A stretch of DNA of 37,888 nt from Sciscionella marina DSM 45152 (GCF_000379465.1 NZ_KB905410.1:1-37888); one strand, 5' to 3'; counted from the first letter of the stretch, positions 7,286 to 14,942 are shown. Program-made: numbers and translations. Notes: generated from the sequence alone by a model not told the origin.

Positions 7286-8287
7286 TTAGCTGTTGTTGCT
7301 GCTGGTAATGATGTCGCCGTTGACCCCGGCGGGGAAGAAGCCACCCGAGCTGGCCTGTTTCGGGGTGAGATAGACGATGTTGAGCACATTGGGGGCGCTG
7401 CGACTGTAGGCGACCCCGTTGCCGTCGGTGGGCACGATGTTCGCTTGGCCGTTGCTGTCGACGATGCCTTGGTCATCGTCGGATTTGCCGTCGAGGCTGT
7501 CGCGGGCATCGGAAAACTTACCGGCGGCCTCGCGCAGGTCGCGGCCGAACAGGCCGGTGCCCAGCAGCCCGGTATGGGTCTGGTAGAGCTCGGTGCGCAC
7601 GTTGGCCGCGTGGTAGGCCTCGGTGGCCAGGATACCGGCGGCGGCCTCGAGGTAGGTCTTGTTCTGCACCAGCGGCGCGGCACCCTTGTACGCGGTGACC
7701 CCGACATCTTCGAACAGGAACGCCGCGAGCAGGAAGTTCTCCTCGCAAGCGAACGCGTCGAAGCTATGTCCCTTGGCCACGATCCCGGCGGCTTGGGCGG
7801 CGGCGGTGAAACTGTGCTGCAAATCGATCGCCGGTTGCGCGACCGCCGCCGAACCCAACGCCGTGCGCAGGAACTTGACGTGAGCGTGCTCGTCACCGGC
7901 GATCTCGCGGGCAAAGGAGCGCAGCTTCTGGCTGCGGAATGGCACCGCCCGGCCACCGGTGACACCGCCCTGTTTGCCGGTGCCGCCGGTCATCGAGGCG
8001 GGCAGCCCGGCGCCGGTGACCGCATGCAGGTAGAACTGCGATTCAAGGTATTCCAGGTTCAACGCGAAGTTCAACACCGAGGCGTCCGAGAGCTGGCCTG
8101 CGTCGTTGGCCGTCTCGGCAGCGTGTGCCGCGGGGGCATCCAGGGCCGAGAGAGCACCACCACCCAGCGCGGAGGCGCCGACGACGCCCAGCCCGGTCAA
8201 ACCGGCGCTACGCAGGAACCGGCGCCGGTCAGCGTCGTTCTCCGCGCTGCGGTTGATCATCGAGGCCGCATACTTCTTACCGAACAT
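7286..8287 (-). CDS. Twin-arginine-exported ferritin-like domain protein
   Basis: The 333-residue protein has a Tat signal: RRRFLRSAG at residues 21-29, a moderately hydrophobic stretch and an AHA cleavage site near 56. The mature part is a four-helix ferritin-like domain with possible metal ligands Glu79/Glu82 (LEYLESQFY), Glu133/His134/His136 ([10 protein letters not shown]), Glu182-183 and Glu223/His226 ([10 protein letters not shown]). Relatives are annotated as ferritin-like or desiccation-related proteins; the reaction is not established. The C-terminal 90 residues are rich in Gly, Asn and Asp. The SD GAAAGGATGG precedes ATG 8287. It lies between tatB and tatA, so it is a likely client of the neighbouring translocase. 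Confidence 0.88.
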   Translation of the reverse strand: MFGKKYAASMINRSAENDADRRRFLRSAGLTGLGVVGASALGGGALSALDAPAAHAAETANDAGQLSDASVLNFALNLEYLESQFYLHAVTGAGLPASMTGGTGKQGGVTGGRAVPFRSQKLRSFAREIAGDEHAHVKFLRTALGSAAVAQPAIDLQHSFTAAAQAAGIVAKGHSFDAFACEENFLLAAFLFEDVGVTAYKGAAPLVQNKTYLEAAAGILATEAYHAANVRTELYQTHTGLLGTGLFGRDLREAAGKFSDARDSLDGKSDDDQGIVDSNGQANIVPTDGNGVAYSRSAPNVLNIVYLTPKQASSGGFFPAGVNGDIITSSNNS

Positions 8288-8403
8288 CAGCGATCCATCC
8301 TTTCAACCAATCCAGTTGTCCCTCCCACCACGAATTCGAGGTAGCGCCGTCCTTGGATTGGTCCGACCGCCGGCGCCGCGAAAAGAGAGTGAGGAGATCT
8401 GAC
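8288..8403. promoter_or_regulatory. Divergent promoter region between ferritin-like gene and tatA
   Basis: This 116-bp gap separates two diverging transcription units, the ferritin-like gene with tatB to the left and tatA-tatC to the right. Both units must start here. The ribosome-binding sites are visible (GAGGAG at 8391-8396 for tatA; GAAAGGATGG on the other strand), but I could not assign -35 and -10 boxes with confidence. Confidence 0.5.
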
Positions 8404-8709
8404 ATGTTCAGTGGTTTGCAGGGCTGGCACATCATCGTCATCGTGGTCGCGATCGTCCTGTTGTTCGGCGCCAAACGGCTACCAGACGCCGCGAAAGGCA
8501 TCGGCCACTCGCTGCGCATCTTCAAATCCGAAGCGAAAGCCATGCGCGAGCAGAACGACACCGACGACACCGACAGCGCGGCTCCACAGCAGCAGGCCCA
8601 GGATCCGGCCACCGAGCAACTACCGTCCGCGGGCACACCGGACACCCCCGTGGCCGCGGCAGCACCACCCGCACGGGCCAAGACCCACTCGTCGACCGGG
8701 AACGAATAA
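8404..8709 (+). CDS. tatA: Sec-independent protein translocase subunit TatA
   Basis: The 101-residue protein reads MFSGLQGWHIIVIVVAIVLLFGAKRLPDAAKGIGHSLRIFKSEAKA: one short N-terminal membrane helix, the FGAKRLP hinge and an amphipathic helix, diagnostic of TatA. The acidic, Ala/Pro-rich tail is variable in the family. TatA oligomers form the translocation path. ATG 8404 follows GAGGAG by 7 bases. tatC starts 9 bases after the stop, so the two are co-transcribed. Confidence 0.92.
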   Translation: MFSGLQGWHIIVIVVAIVLLFGAKRLPDAAKGIGHSLRIFKSEAKAMREQNDTDDTDSAAPQQQAQDPATEQLPSAGTPDTPVAAAAPPARAKTHSSTGNE

Positions 8710-8718
8710 CCGGTCGTC

Positions 8719-9744
8719 ATGGACACGTCGGCGTTTGCCCCTCGGGGCGGGTGGAAAGAGGCACGGCAGCGGCGCAGCCGTCGTACCAACCCCGATGGCT
8801 CGATGACCCTCGTCGAACACCTCTACGAGCTGCGGTACCGGCTCGGGATGGCGCTACTGGCCGCGGGTGTCGGCGCGCTCGTGTGCTGCCTGTGGTTCAA
8901 CGTCACGATCTGGCCGATCCCGACGCTGAGCCATGTCGTGCTCTATCCGTACTGCCACGGCACCTCGCACACGCTGACCGACCTGGTCGGCAAACCCGGC
9001 AAGGAATGCGGGTTGCTGCAGACCAAACCGTTCGAGGGATTCTCCACGCTGCTCCAGGTTGGCATCACCACCGGTGTGGTGCTGACCAGTCCGTTCTGGC
9101 TGCACCAGCTGTGGGCGTTCATCACGCCCGGGCTACACAGGAAAGAACGGCGGTTCGGCGTCAGCTTCGTGAGTTTCGGTTCGGTACTGTTCCTGCTCGG
9201 CGCCGTCGTGGCGTACCTGTTGTTGCCCGAGGTGCTGCGGGTGATGACGAACGTCGCCGGCAGCGACAACCTGTTGACCGCGTTCTCCGCGAGCGACTAC
9301 GTGTCCTTCCTGATCAACCTCCTCGTCGTGTTCGGTATCAGCTTCGAGCTGCCACTCGTGGTAGTGATGCTGAACTTCTCCGGCGTGCTGCGCTACGAAA
9401 AGGTGCGCCACTGGCGGCGCGGATTCTTCTTCGCGATCGTCATCTTCGCCGCGCTGGTAACCCCGGGCACCGACGCGATCTCCATGGTCATCCTCGCCGC
9501 AGCGCTGTGCCTGCTCTTCGAGATGGCACTACAGCTCGCCAGAGTGCACGACAAGCGCATCGACGCGAAACGCCGCGACGAAGGCTGGGACACCGACGAC
9601 CCGGACACCCCCTCCAAGCTGGACCACACCCCCGACCCCGTGTTCACCCCGCAGCCCGCGGCGCACGCGGGACCGACCCCGGCCACCGAGCAGGCCGAGG
9701 CCGACCGGCGCCCGCGCCGACACTGGTACGACGACGCCACCTAA
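8719..9744 (+). CDS. tatC: Sec-independent protein translocase subunit TatC
   Basis: The 341-residue protein contains the TatC signature SMTLVEHLYELRYRLGMALLA and six membrane helices, with the conserved first periplasmic loop (KPFEGFSTLLQVGI), PFWLHQLWAFITPGLHRKERR and FGISFELPLVVVMLNFSGVL. TatC recognises the twin-arginine motif. The N-terminal 28 residues before the signature and the Asp/Pro/His-rich C-terminal tail of about 70 residues are longer than in E. coli TatC but common in actinobacteria. It is in an operon with tatA. A start at ATG 8803 would fit short homologues, but 8719 is closer to the tatA stop. Confidence 0.93.
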   Translation: MDTSAFAPRGGWKEARQRRSRRTNPDGSMTLVEHLYELRYRLGMALLAAGVGALVCCLWFNVTIWPIPTLSHVVLYPYCHGTSHTLTDLVGKPGKECGLLQTKPFEGFSTLLQVGITTGVVLTSPFWLHQLWAFITPGLHRKERRFGVSFVSFGSVLFLLGAVVAYLLLPEVLRVMTNVAGSDNLLTAFSASDYVSFLINLLVVFGISFELPLVVVMLNFSGVLRYEKVRHWRRGFFFAIVIFAALVTPGTDAISMVILAAALCLLFEMALQLARVHDKRIDAKRRDEGWDTDDPDTPSKLDHTPDPVFTPQPAAHAGPTPATEQAEADRRPRRHWYDDAT

Positions 9745-9745
9745 T

Positions 9746-9760
9746 CGGGCGCGCCGCCCG
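9746..9760. terminator. tatC: Hairpin just after tatC
   Basis: CGGGCG, loop CGC and CGCCCG form a perfect 6-bp GC stem two bases after the tatC stop codon. There is no T-run. This is a plausible actinobacterial terminator for tatA-tatC. Confidence 0.45.
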
Positions 9761-10051
9761 AGGGATCGGCTCGCCCCCGATTCGAACTATTCATGGTGCC
9801 GCGCGAAGGTCAACACCGAGGCATCCGAACGCTGGTGCCCGTCCTGGGCTACTTCGGCACAGACCGCTCGAACGTTTATACCCGTTTTCCCAAGAAACAA
9901 AACCTGGTTGCCGGGAATTCTTAAACTCTTCATGCATAGTGGCTGAACACGTGGCGTTGTTTGAATTTTCCGGCCGGTACGGCAATCCGCTCTCGGGGTC
10001 GGTTCCGGATTAGGGGTGTAAGGAACTGAAAAAATGAAAGGACACCTTGTG
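9761..10051. other. Intergenic region upstream of secreted repeat protein, with ferritin gene scrap
   Basis: Positions about 9804-9836 repeat, with roughly four mismatches in 33 bases, part of the ferritin-like gene near 8059-8091; on the minus strand they read SDASVLTFA against SDASVLNFA. The rest is AT-richer than its surroundings. The last 70 bases share sequence with the region upstream of the paralogue at 18163-18555: both have CGGCAATCCGC and a gapped match through the SD GAAAGGACA. Confidence 0.5.
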
Positions 10052-10456
10052 ATGCAGAAGATGCTCAAGCGCACGATCGCTGCCGCGGCTGTGGCCGCCC
10101 CAATGACCATGGCACTGTCCGGGCTGGCCTCGGCCGACACCTACGGACAAACCCAGCAGCACGCCGGTGCCGACGGGGCGATGTCCACCTCGCAGCAGGC
10201 CAGTACGGGCGGCCACGGTGACGGCGGGTCCTCCTACAACCAGAACTGGCAGCAGGCCGGGCCGGACGGCGCGGACTCCAGCTCGGTGCACTCCAGCACC
10301 GGCGGCAGCGGCCACGGCGGCAAGGGCGGCGCGTCCTACGGCCAGACCAGCCAGCACGCGGGCCCGGACGGCGCGTCTAGTTCCGGCACCCACGCCTCCA
10401 CCGGCCATTCCGACGGTTCCCACCACAGTGGGGGACTGCTGCGCAGCCTGCTGTAA
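10052..10456 (+). CDS. Small secreted three-repeat protein (copy A)
   Basis: The 134-residue product starts with a Sec signal peptide (MQKMLKRTIAAAAVAAPMTM, cleavage after ASA near residue 29). The mature part is three units of about 30 residues, each opening S/T-Y-x-Q, then Q-x-A-G-x-D-G-A-x-S and a His/Gly/Ser linker, and it ends in GLLRSLL. There are no cysteines. The spacing S-x5-Q ... N/D-x-A is close to curlin repeats, so a beta-structured or amyloid-like surface protein is possible (inference). ATG 10052 is preferred over 10034 because GAAAGGACA, conserved in the paralogue, then acts as SD. A second copy lies inverted at 18163-18555. Confidence 0.78.
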   Translation: MQKMLKRTIAAAAVAAPMTMALSGLASADTYGQTQQHAGADGAMSTSQQASTGGHGDGGSSYNQNWQQAGPDGADSSSVHSSTGGSGHGGKGGASYGQTSQHAGPDGASSSGTHASTGHSDGSHHSGGLLRSLL

Positions 10457-10526
10457 CCGCGATCGACAAGGTTGGTCTGCAACCGGCCACTTCGCCATGA
10501 GCCTTGACGACATGGCCGGACGTCAA

Positions 10527-10546
10527 AACGCCGTAGATACGGCGTT
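10527..10546. terminator. Hairpin after secreted repeat protein A
   Basis: AACGCCGT, loop AGAT and ACGGCGTT form a perfect 8-bp stem 70 bases after the stop codon. It lacks a T-run. It separates the secreted protein gene from the desaturase relic. Confidence 0.5.
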
Positions 10547-10560
10547 CACCGCGGTAAGCG

Positions 10561-11041
10561 TGGGCGTGGCCTGCGGGTCGCGCTCACGGTTGCGGGCAGC
10601 ATGGCGATGCAGGCCCGGTCATCAGCTGGGTCGCCGACCACCGCCGCCACCACGCCTTCGCCGACCGCGATGACGATTCGTACTCTCCGTGGCGTTTCGG
10701 CACCACACCCGCAGCACTGGCCAAGGGATTCCGGCACGCGCACATGGACTGGTTGTTCGACCGGGACCTGGTCGGTCAACTCGCTCCGCCACATGATCGG
10801 CGACCGGCCGTTCGAGGCGCGGGACAAATCGGCGAAATTCGGGCCGCTGGCGATCCTGTTCTTCGGCGCGTCCTGGCACAACTCCCGCCACACCGATCCC
10901 TCCGGTGCCCGCCACGGGGTGCGACGCGGACAGCTCGACATTTCCGCCCGCATCATCTGGGTGTTCGAGAAACTCGGCTGGGCGTCCCAGGTCCGGTGGC
11001 CGAAACCGGAAAGGCTGGCCAGTAAACTCGAGACCGCGTGA
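10561..11041 (+). pseudogene. Acyl-CoA/fatty-acid desaturase relic, C-terminal part
   Basis: One frame holds GPVISWVADHRRHHAFADRDDD, containing the HRRHH histidine box of membrane desaturases, followed by SPWRFG and FRHAHMDWLFDRDL. After a deletion or shift near 10800 the +2 frame continues with KFGPLAILFFGASWHNSRHTDPSGARHG, the place of the third box (normally HNxHH; here HNSRH) and the usual C-terminus ISARIIWVFEKLGW ... PERLASKL. The N-terminal half is absent and the region between the boxes is shortened. A second relic of the same family lies on the minus strand at 29988-30194. Confidence 0.75.
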
Positions 11042-11119
11042 CACTCTCCGTCTCCCCGTCACCGGTGGCTCGCACTCTCACGAATACGGGCCCACCGGAT
11101 GCGTTCAATGTTCGGCGCT

Positions 11120-11366
11120 TCACGGTGTACGCGGCGGTTGACCGGTGGTGAGAGCGACGCGGCCGTGAGAGCTGCGCAACAGCATCCAGCCGTCGACGGC
11201 GCTCTCGATGTCGTAGCCCCTCGCCAGGTAGACGTCCAAGGCGTGGGTCATGTCCTCGCCGGGCTGCACCTGCAGGACGTCACAGGGACGCCGAGGGGTC
11301 GAGGCTGCGCGGAGCCGCGAGCGACGTTCGCCTGGTGGCCGCGACGGTCTGGAGGTGTCGGGTCAT
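11120..11366 (-). pseudogene. Small protein gene with probable single-base frameshift
   Basis: GGGGAGG sits at a good distance before ATG 11366, and the first frame reads MTRHLQTVAATRRTSLAAPR and stops near 11283. A second frame then continues with coding character: VQPGEDMTHALDVYLARGYD, ESAVDGWMLLRSSHGRVALT, stop at 11120. Together they would give about 80 residues with a start, a body and an end, so one lost or gained base near 11285 is likely. I do not recognise the family. It lies downstream of the operon that ends at 11452. Confidence 0.45.
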
Positions 11367-11451
11367 GATGGAGCCTCCCCGGACTGCCTGGGCGCCCGAG
11401 TGCGCCCAGGGTGTGCGGATGCGTCGCCGCTATGGCGCTCGTTCGACGCGT

Positions 11452-11988
11452 TCACGGGTGGTTCGCCCGGTGGGGCCTCGGCGTTGGGCCGCTTCCGGTA
11501 GGGGCTCTCCGGTAGCGCTCGCGGCCGAGACGGACGGCATAGGCGACGGCGCTGATCGCGAACAGCGCCGCGGTGATCAGGAGCCACCGGGCAAGGTAGG
11601 GCTGCTGGGTTTGGCCGGTCGCAGCGAGATAGGTGTCCTGGCCTTGCTCGATGATGCCGGGGAAGAACAGCAGGAACAGCAGCCCCGCGGCGAGCGCGGG
11701 CACTCGCAGATAGTTTACCGCCGGCACGAGCGGAGCCGTACGTCGCGTCGGGCGGATCGCGTGCAGGACAGTGGTCAGGGAGCGATCGGCGAGGGCGTAG
11801 ATCGGGAACAGCACCAGGTCGTGACCGATGACTGCGGCGAGGAACCACACGAGCATCAGCGGCCACTGCGGATCAGCAGAGGTCTGCAGCGCGGCGTACC
11901 CGGCCAGAGCGAAACAGCCCAGCAGCGCCAGCAGATGCAGCGGGTGCGCCCCGTAGAAACCCTTGATGCGGGAGACAGCGATGCGCAT
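11452..11988 (-). CDS. Integral membrane protein, last gene of the ECF-sigma/molybdoenzyme operon
   Basis: The 178-residue protein has about four membrane segments (LLALLGCFALAGYAAL, PLMLVWFLAAVIGHDLVLFP, VPALAAGLLFLLFFP, WLLITAALFAISAVAYAV). I do not recognise a named family. ATG 11988 lies one base after the stop of the molybdoenzyme gene, with GGAGGG inside the end of that gene, so the two are translationally coupled. It may help assemble or anchor the upstream enzyme; this is inference from position only. Confidence 0.75.
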   Translation of the reverse strand: MRIAVSRIKGFYGAHPLHLLALLGCFALAGYAALQTSADPQWPLMLVWFLAAVIGHDLVLFPIYALADRSLTTVLHAIRPTRRTAPLVPAVNYLRVPALAAGLLFLLFFPGIIEQGQDTYLAATGQTQQPYLARWLLITAALFAISAVAYAVRLGRERYRRAPTGSGPTPRPHRANHP

Positions 11989-11989
11989 G

Positions 11990-13405
11990 TCAGGCCCTCC
12001 GGAAGTCGAGGGAGCGAACCCACTTGGTGTTGTGCACGCCTGGCAACGCGGGGACGATGATCCGCGCCGGGTAGCCGTGGTCGGGTGACAGGTCGGTTCC
12101 GTTGACCTTCAGCGCCAGCAACGCATCCGGATGCAGCGTCTGGTTGGCCTGCAAGGTGGCTTGGCCAAATGCGCCGGCTTGTTCCAGCGATTGCACGTGG
12201 GTGGATCCCGGCGTGGGCACTCCCGCGAGCGACGCGAGGTCGGCCAGCCGAACGCCAGTCCAGGTCTGGGTGGTGGACCATCCTTCGACGCAGGCGATGG
12301 GCAGCTCGGCAGTGTGCTGCGGCATCGCCAAGAGCGCTTCCCGGTCCAGCAGCACGGGCCGCGGGCCGCCGGTCAGGGTCAGATGCCAGCCGGGTCCGGT
12401 GTCGGCGGGCGCGATCGCCGCCGCGGTGGCGGTGCGGTTGATGGGAAAGCCGTTGGGCCCGTCCCCGGGCGTGCGGCCTCGGGGCAGTAGCAGGGCGGCG
12501 TAGCGAGTGACGCCGCCAAGGGTCTGTCCGGCCGTGAGTACCGCGATCAGTGCCGCGCCTCCGCCGACCATCGCGAGCGCGCCCCGGCGGCTGACCGTCG
12601 CAGCGGCGGGGTCGGTGGCGACCAGGTCGCTGCTGTCGGCGGGCTCCGGGTGGGTGTCGGCGCGGGCGGTGCGTAGTTCGGTGCGCAGTGACCGGGAGCG
12701 CAACGCCCGGATCATGTGCGGCAGTTTGATCGCGACGTGCACGACGAACGCACCGAGGAAGATCCAGCCGCCGTAGTAGTGCGCGGTGTAGAAGCTGAAT
12801 CCGAAGAGGTAATCGTATTGGGTGTTGAGCAGGCCGGTGGCGATCTCGAAGAGAATCCCTCCGACCAGCAGCAGCAGTGACAGTCGTTCGATGACCTGGG
12901 CGATCGAACGTGCCGGTGGCCAGGCAAACAGTTTCGGGACCACGGACCACAACTTGGCCAGCACGACGGGGATCAGCACCAGTCCGAGCCCGACGTGCAG
13001 CCCCTGGTTCAGCCGGTAGAGCCAGGACGGCCCGGTGGGCCAGTCGAAGCCGGGCAGCCGCAGCCAGCCGACATCGGCGGGGATGGCTTGGCCGAACTGC
13101 GGTCCGTAGGCGATGTAGGACAGCAGGCCGGTAATGATCACGATCGGCAGCGACACCAGCAGAACCGCACCGAACACCGACGTCAACCACGGCCCCCGCA
13201 ACGGGCTGCGCCACGCCCGGCTCCGCCCCAGCCCCGGGGGCCGGTGTCGTTCCAGTGCGCGCCACAGCCCACGGGGGAACCCATACGACGGCTCGGCCGG
13301 ACTGTCCTTTGTAGATTGTTCTGCCGTGGAAGTGCTACCCACGCGGGATTGCGTGCCGGCGTGCTGCTTCGGCCGGGGATCGGGCGGTGGGGTCGGCGTC
13401 GTCAT
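11990..13405 (-). CDS. Membrane-bound molybdopterin oxidoreductase (cytochrome b561-like plus sulfite-oxidase fold)
   Basis: The 471-residue protein has four membrane helices at about 74-100, 133-155, 171-195 and 206-228 with candidate haem histidines His137, His209, His223 and His230. A fifth hydrophobic segment at 275-297 is preceded by SRRGALAMVG. The C-terminal 170 residues are a sulfite-oxidase-type molybdopterin domain with the cysteine ligand in ACVEGWS (Cys372) and HGYPARIIVPALPGVHNTKWV. The layout suggests a periplasmic molybdenum site that passes electrons to or from a membrane cytochrome. The SRR motif suggests that the last helix is inserted by Tat after Sec inserts the others. 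The substrate is unknown. Start ATG 13405 is 6 bases after the methyltransferase stop. Confidence 0.87.
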   Translation of the reverse strand: MTTPTPPPDPRPKQHAGTQSRVGSTSTAEQSTKDSPAEPSYGFPRGLWRALERHRPPGLGRSRAWRSPLRGPWLTSVFGAVLLVSLPIVIITGLLSYIAYGPQFGQAIPADVGWLRLPGFDWPTGPSWLYRLNQGLHVGLGLVLIPVVLAKLWSVVPKLFAWPPARSIAQVIERLSLLLLVGGILFEIATGLLNTQYDYLFGFSFYTAHYYGGWIFLGAFVVHVAIKLPHMIRALRSRSLRTELRTARADTHPEPADSSDLVATDPAAATVSRRGALAMVGGGAALIAVLTAGQTLGGVTRYAALLLPRGRTPGDGPNGFPINRTATAAAIAPADTGPGWHLTLTGGPRPVLLDREALLAMPQHTAELPIACVEGWSTTQTWTGVRLADLASLAGVPTPGSTHVQSLEQAGAFGQATLQANQTLHPDALLALKVNGTDLSPDHGYPARIIVPALPGVHNTKWVRSLDFRRA

Positions 13406-13411
13406 GCGCGC

Positions 13412-14107
13412 TCACCGGCATTCGCGGTCGAGTTCGGCGAAATGACGTTGCTGGTATCGGTGACTCCCTCGCAGTCGCAATCCAGCGGTATTGGCCACCG
13501 TGGCGAGCGCGTCGAGTCCGACGATCGCCCAGGGGAACCATCCTCCGGATTTCGGCGAGCTGCCCACGCGTGCGGCTCCGCGCCAGAGGCCGTTGTCGGT
13601 GGGGGCGATCTCCACGACCACGGTGCCCGTCGGCCGCAGCAGCGCGGCGGAACGGCGCAACAGCGTGACCGGGTCGCCGCCGAGGCCGATGTTGCCGTCC
13701 GCGAGCAAGACGTGTCGCCAGAAGCCCGCTCCAGGCAGCGGCCCGAAGACATCGCGCTGAAGGACGGGTGCTCCCCTGGCCTGGCAGTACCGCACAGCCC
13801 ACGGCGACATGTCCACTCCGAGTGCGGCGAGGCCGCGGGCCGCCAGCGTGTGCACGAGCCGCCCGGGTCCGCAGCCCAGGTCGATGGCGGGTCCGTGACA
13901 GCAGTCCAGCAGGCGCCGGTCACCGTGGTCGGCCGCGCCGTGCCAGCGTCGCACCGCGATGCGGACGCGTCGACCATCGGTCAGTTCCAGGTGATCTGCG
14001 TCGCCAGTCAGTGCGCCATCGAATCCCGTCGGGCTGAAATGGACGGTGCCGCGTGCAGGACAGGTCGCGACGGGGTCGCTCGCGGAGCCGGGTTCCGGTG
14101 CACTCAT
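13412..14107 (-). CDS. Class I SAM-dependent methyltransferase
   Basis: The 231-residue protein shows motif I as AIDLGCGPGRLVHTLAARG, motif II around LGVDMSPWAVRYCQARG and the later LLRPTGTVVVEIAP strand, a normal Rossmann-type methyltransferase core. The N-terminal 60 residues (TVHFSPTGFDGALTGDADHL) are a lead-in without clear family. The acceptor substrate cannot be told. The gene overlaps its upstream neighbour by ATGA and is followed within 6 bases by the molybdoenzyme gene, so it belongs to the sigma-factor operon. Confidence 0.83.
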   Translation of the reverse strand: MSAPEPGSASDPVATCPARGTVHFSPTGFDGALTGDADHLELTDGRRVRIAVRRWHGAADHGDRRLLDCCHGPAIDLGCGPGRLVHTLAARGLAALGVDMSPWAVRYCQARGAPVLQRDVFGPLPGAGFWRHVLLADGNIGLGGDPVTLLRRSAALLRPTGTVVVEIAPTDNGLWRGAARVGSSPKSGGWFPWAIVGLDALATVANTAGLRLRGSHRYQQRHFAELDRECR

Positions 14108-14340
14108 CCGTCGCAGCCTTCCGAGTCTTCGGTGCCTGCGGTCAGCAGGGCGAGCGTCTCGGCGGTCACGGCGCGAACGCGGTCCACCAGGCCGGCGGCC
14201 TCATGTACGGTGAACAGCCCACAGCGGGCGGCGTGGCGGATCGCGGAGAGCGCACGCCGCTCGAAACGTAACGTCGCGTCAGCAGAACGGAAGGACGGTT
14301 CTGCCGTTGTGGCCTCGGCCGGCCAGGGGGCAGCAGTCAT
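14104..14340 (-). CDS. Small protein between ECF sigma factor and methyltransferase
   Basis: The 78-residue protein is largely helical (LRFERRALSAIRHAARCGLFTVHEAAGLVDRVRAVTAETLALL) with no cysteine pair or membrane segment. It overlaps the sigma gene by ATGA at its start and the methyltransferase gene by ATGA at its end. Its position directly after an ECF sigma gene is where an anti-sigma factor is often found, but it lacks the HxxxCxxC motif. Function unknown. Confidence 0.7.
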   Translation of the reverse strand: MTAAPWPAEATTAEPSFRSADATLRFERRALSAIRHAARCGLFTVHEAAGLVDRVRAVTAETLALLTAGTEDSEGCDG

Positions 14341-14942
14341 CGCGCGTTCTCCCGCTGATGGGGCCGGTGTGTCTTCCCGGCGCAGGTTGGTGCATCGACA
14401 GAGTGGCTGCGGTGATGCTGACGCAGACGTGAGAGTGCGTCGTTCAGCCGGGACAGCACCGTGTCCGCCGGAATGCCGAGCAGCTCGGCGACCTCCGACA
14501 GGGTCTGTCCACGGAAGTAGATCAAGACCAGCGCCTCACGCGACGCGACGGGCAGCGCGGCGACCAGTTGAGCGCCCGACAGCCGCCTGAGGAGGTTGGC
14601 GAGGTCCTCGTCCGGCACGGCTCGTGGCGGCTGGCCTGACGGGTCATCGCGGGGCGGGGCGGTCCGGAGCCGGTCGAGCGCATACCGCCGAGCGACGGTC
14701 ATCAACAGCGTGGACACGTCGTCGCGGCCCGGGTTGTAACGGGAGGCTGTCTGCCAAACGTGCAAGTACACCTCGCAGGTGACTTCTTCGACCTGTCGTA
14801 CGTCCGGCAGGATGCTGTGGATCAGCCCGTACACGGCCGGTGCGGTGTGGTCGTACAGTCCGGCGAACGCGGCGGTGTCACCGTGCCCCGCCCGCGCCAG
14901 CAGTGTCTGGCAAAGCCTCGACTGATCGTTGATGGTTACCAC
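14337..14942 (-). CDS. ECF RNA polymerase sigma factor heading the molybdoenzyme operon
   Basis: Region 2 is seen in FAGLYDHTAPAVYGLIHSIL, VEEVTCEVYLHVWQTASRYNPG and RRYALDRLR, and region 4 in LPVASREALVLIYFRGQTLSEVAELLGIPADTVLSRLNDALSRLR. This is a second SigK-like ECF factor in the window. I choose GTG 14942 (GTGGTAACC) because GGGAG lies just upstream; an ATG at 15032 would add 30 residues without family resemblance and would overlap the divergent ANTAR fragment. The operon runs sigma, small protein, methyltransferase, molybdoenzyme, membrane protein, with ATGA overlaps or gaps of at most 6 bases. The sigma factor probably activates its own operon (inference). Confidence 0.87.
   Translation of the reverse strand: MVTINDQSRLCQTLLARAGHGDTAAFAGLYDHTAPAVYGLIHSILPDVRQVEEVTCEVYLHVWQTASRYNPGRDDVSTLLMTVARRYALDRLRTAPPRDDPSGQPPRAVPDEDLANLLRRLSGAQLVAALPVASREALVLIYFRGQTLSEVAELLGIPADTVLSRLNDALSRLRQHHRSHSVDAPTCAGKTHRPHQRENAR

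Noticed and set aside
7109-8344. Plus-strand open frame of 411 codons
   Set aside because: It is the mirror of the ferritin-like gene; the twin-arginine signal and ferritin ligands on the minus strand decide the case.
12995-14590. Long plus-strand open frame of 531 codons
   Set aside because: It is antisense to the molybdoenzyme, methyltransferase and sigma genes, has Arg/Pro/Gly-rich content and no family resemblance.
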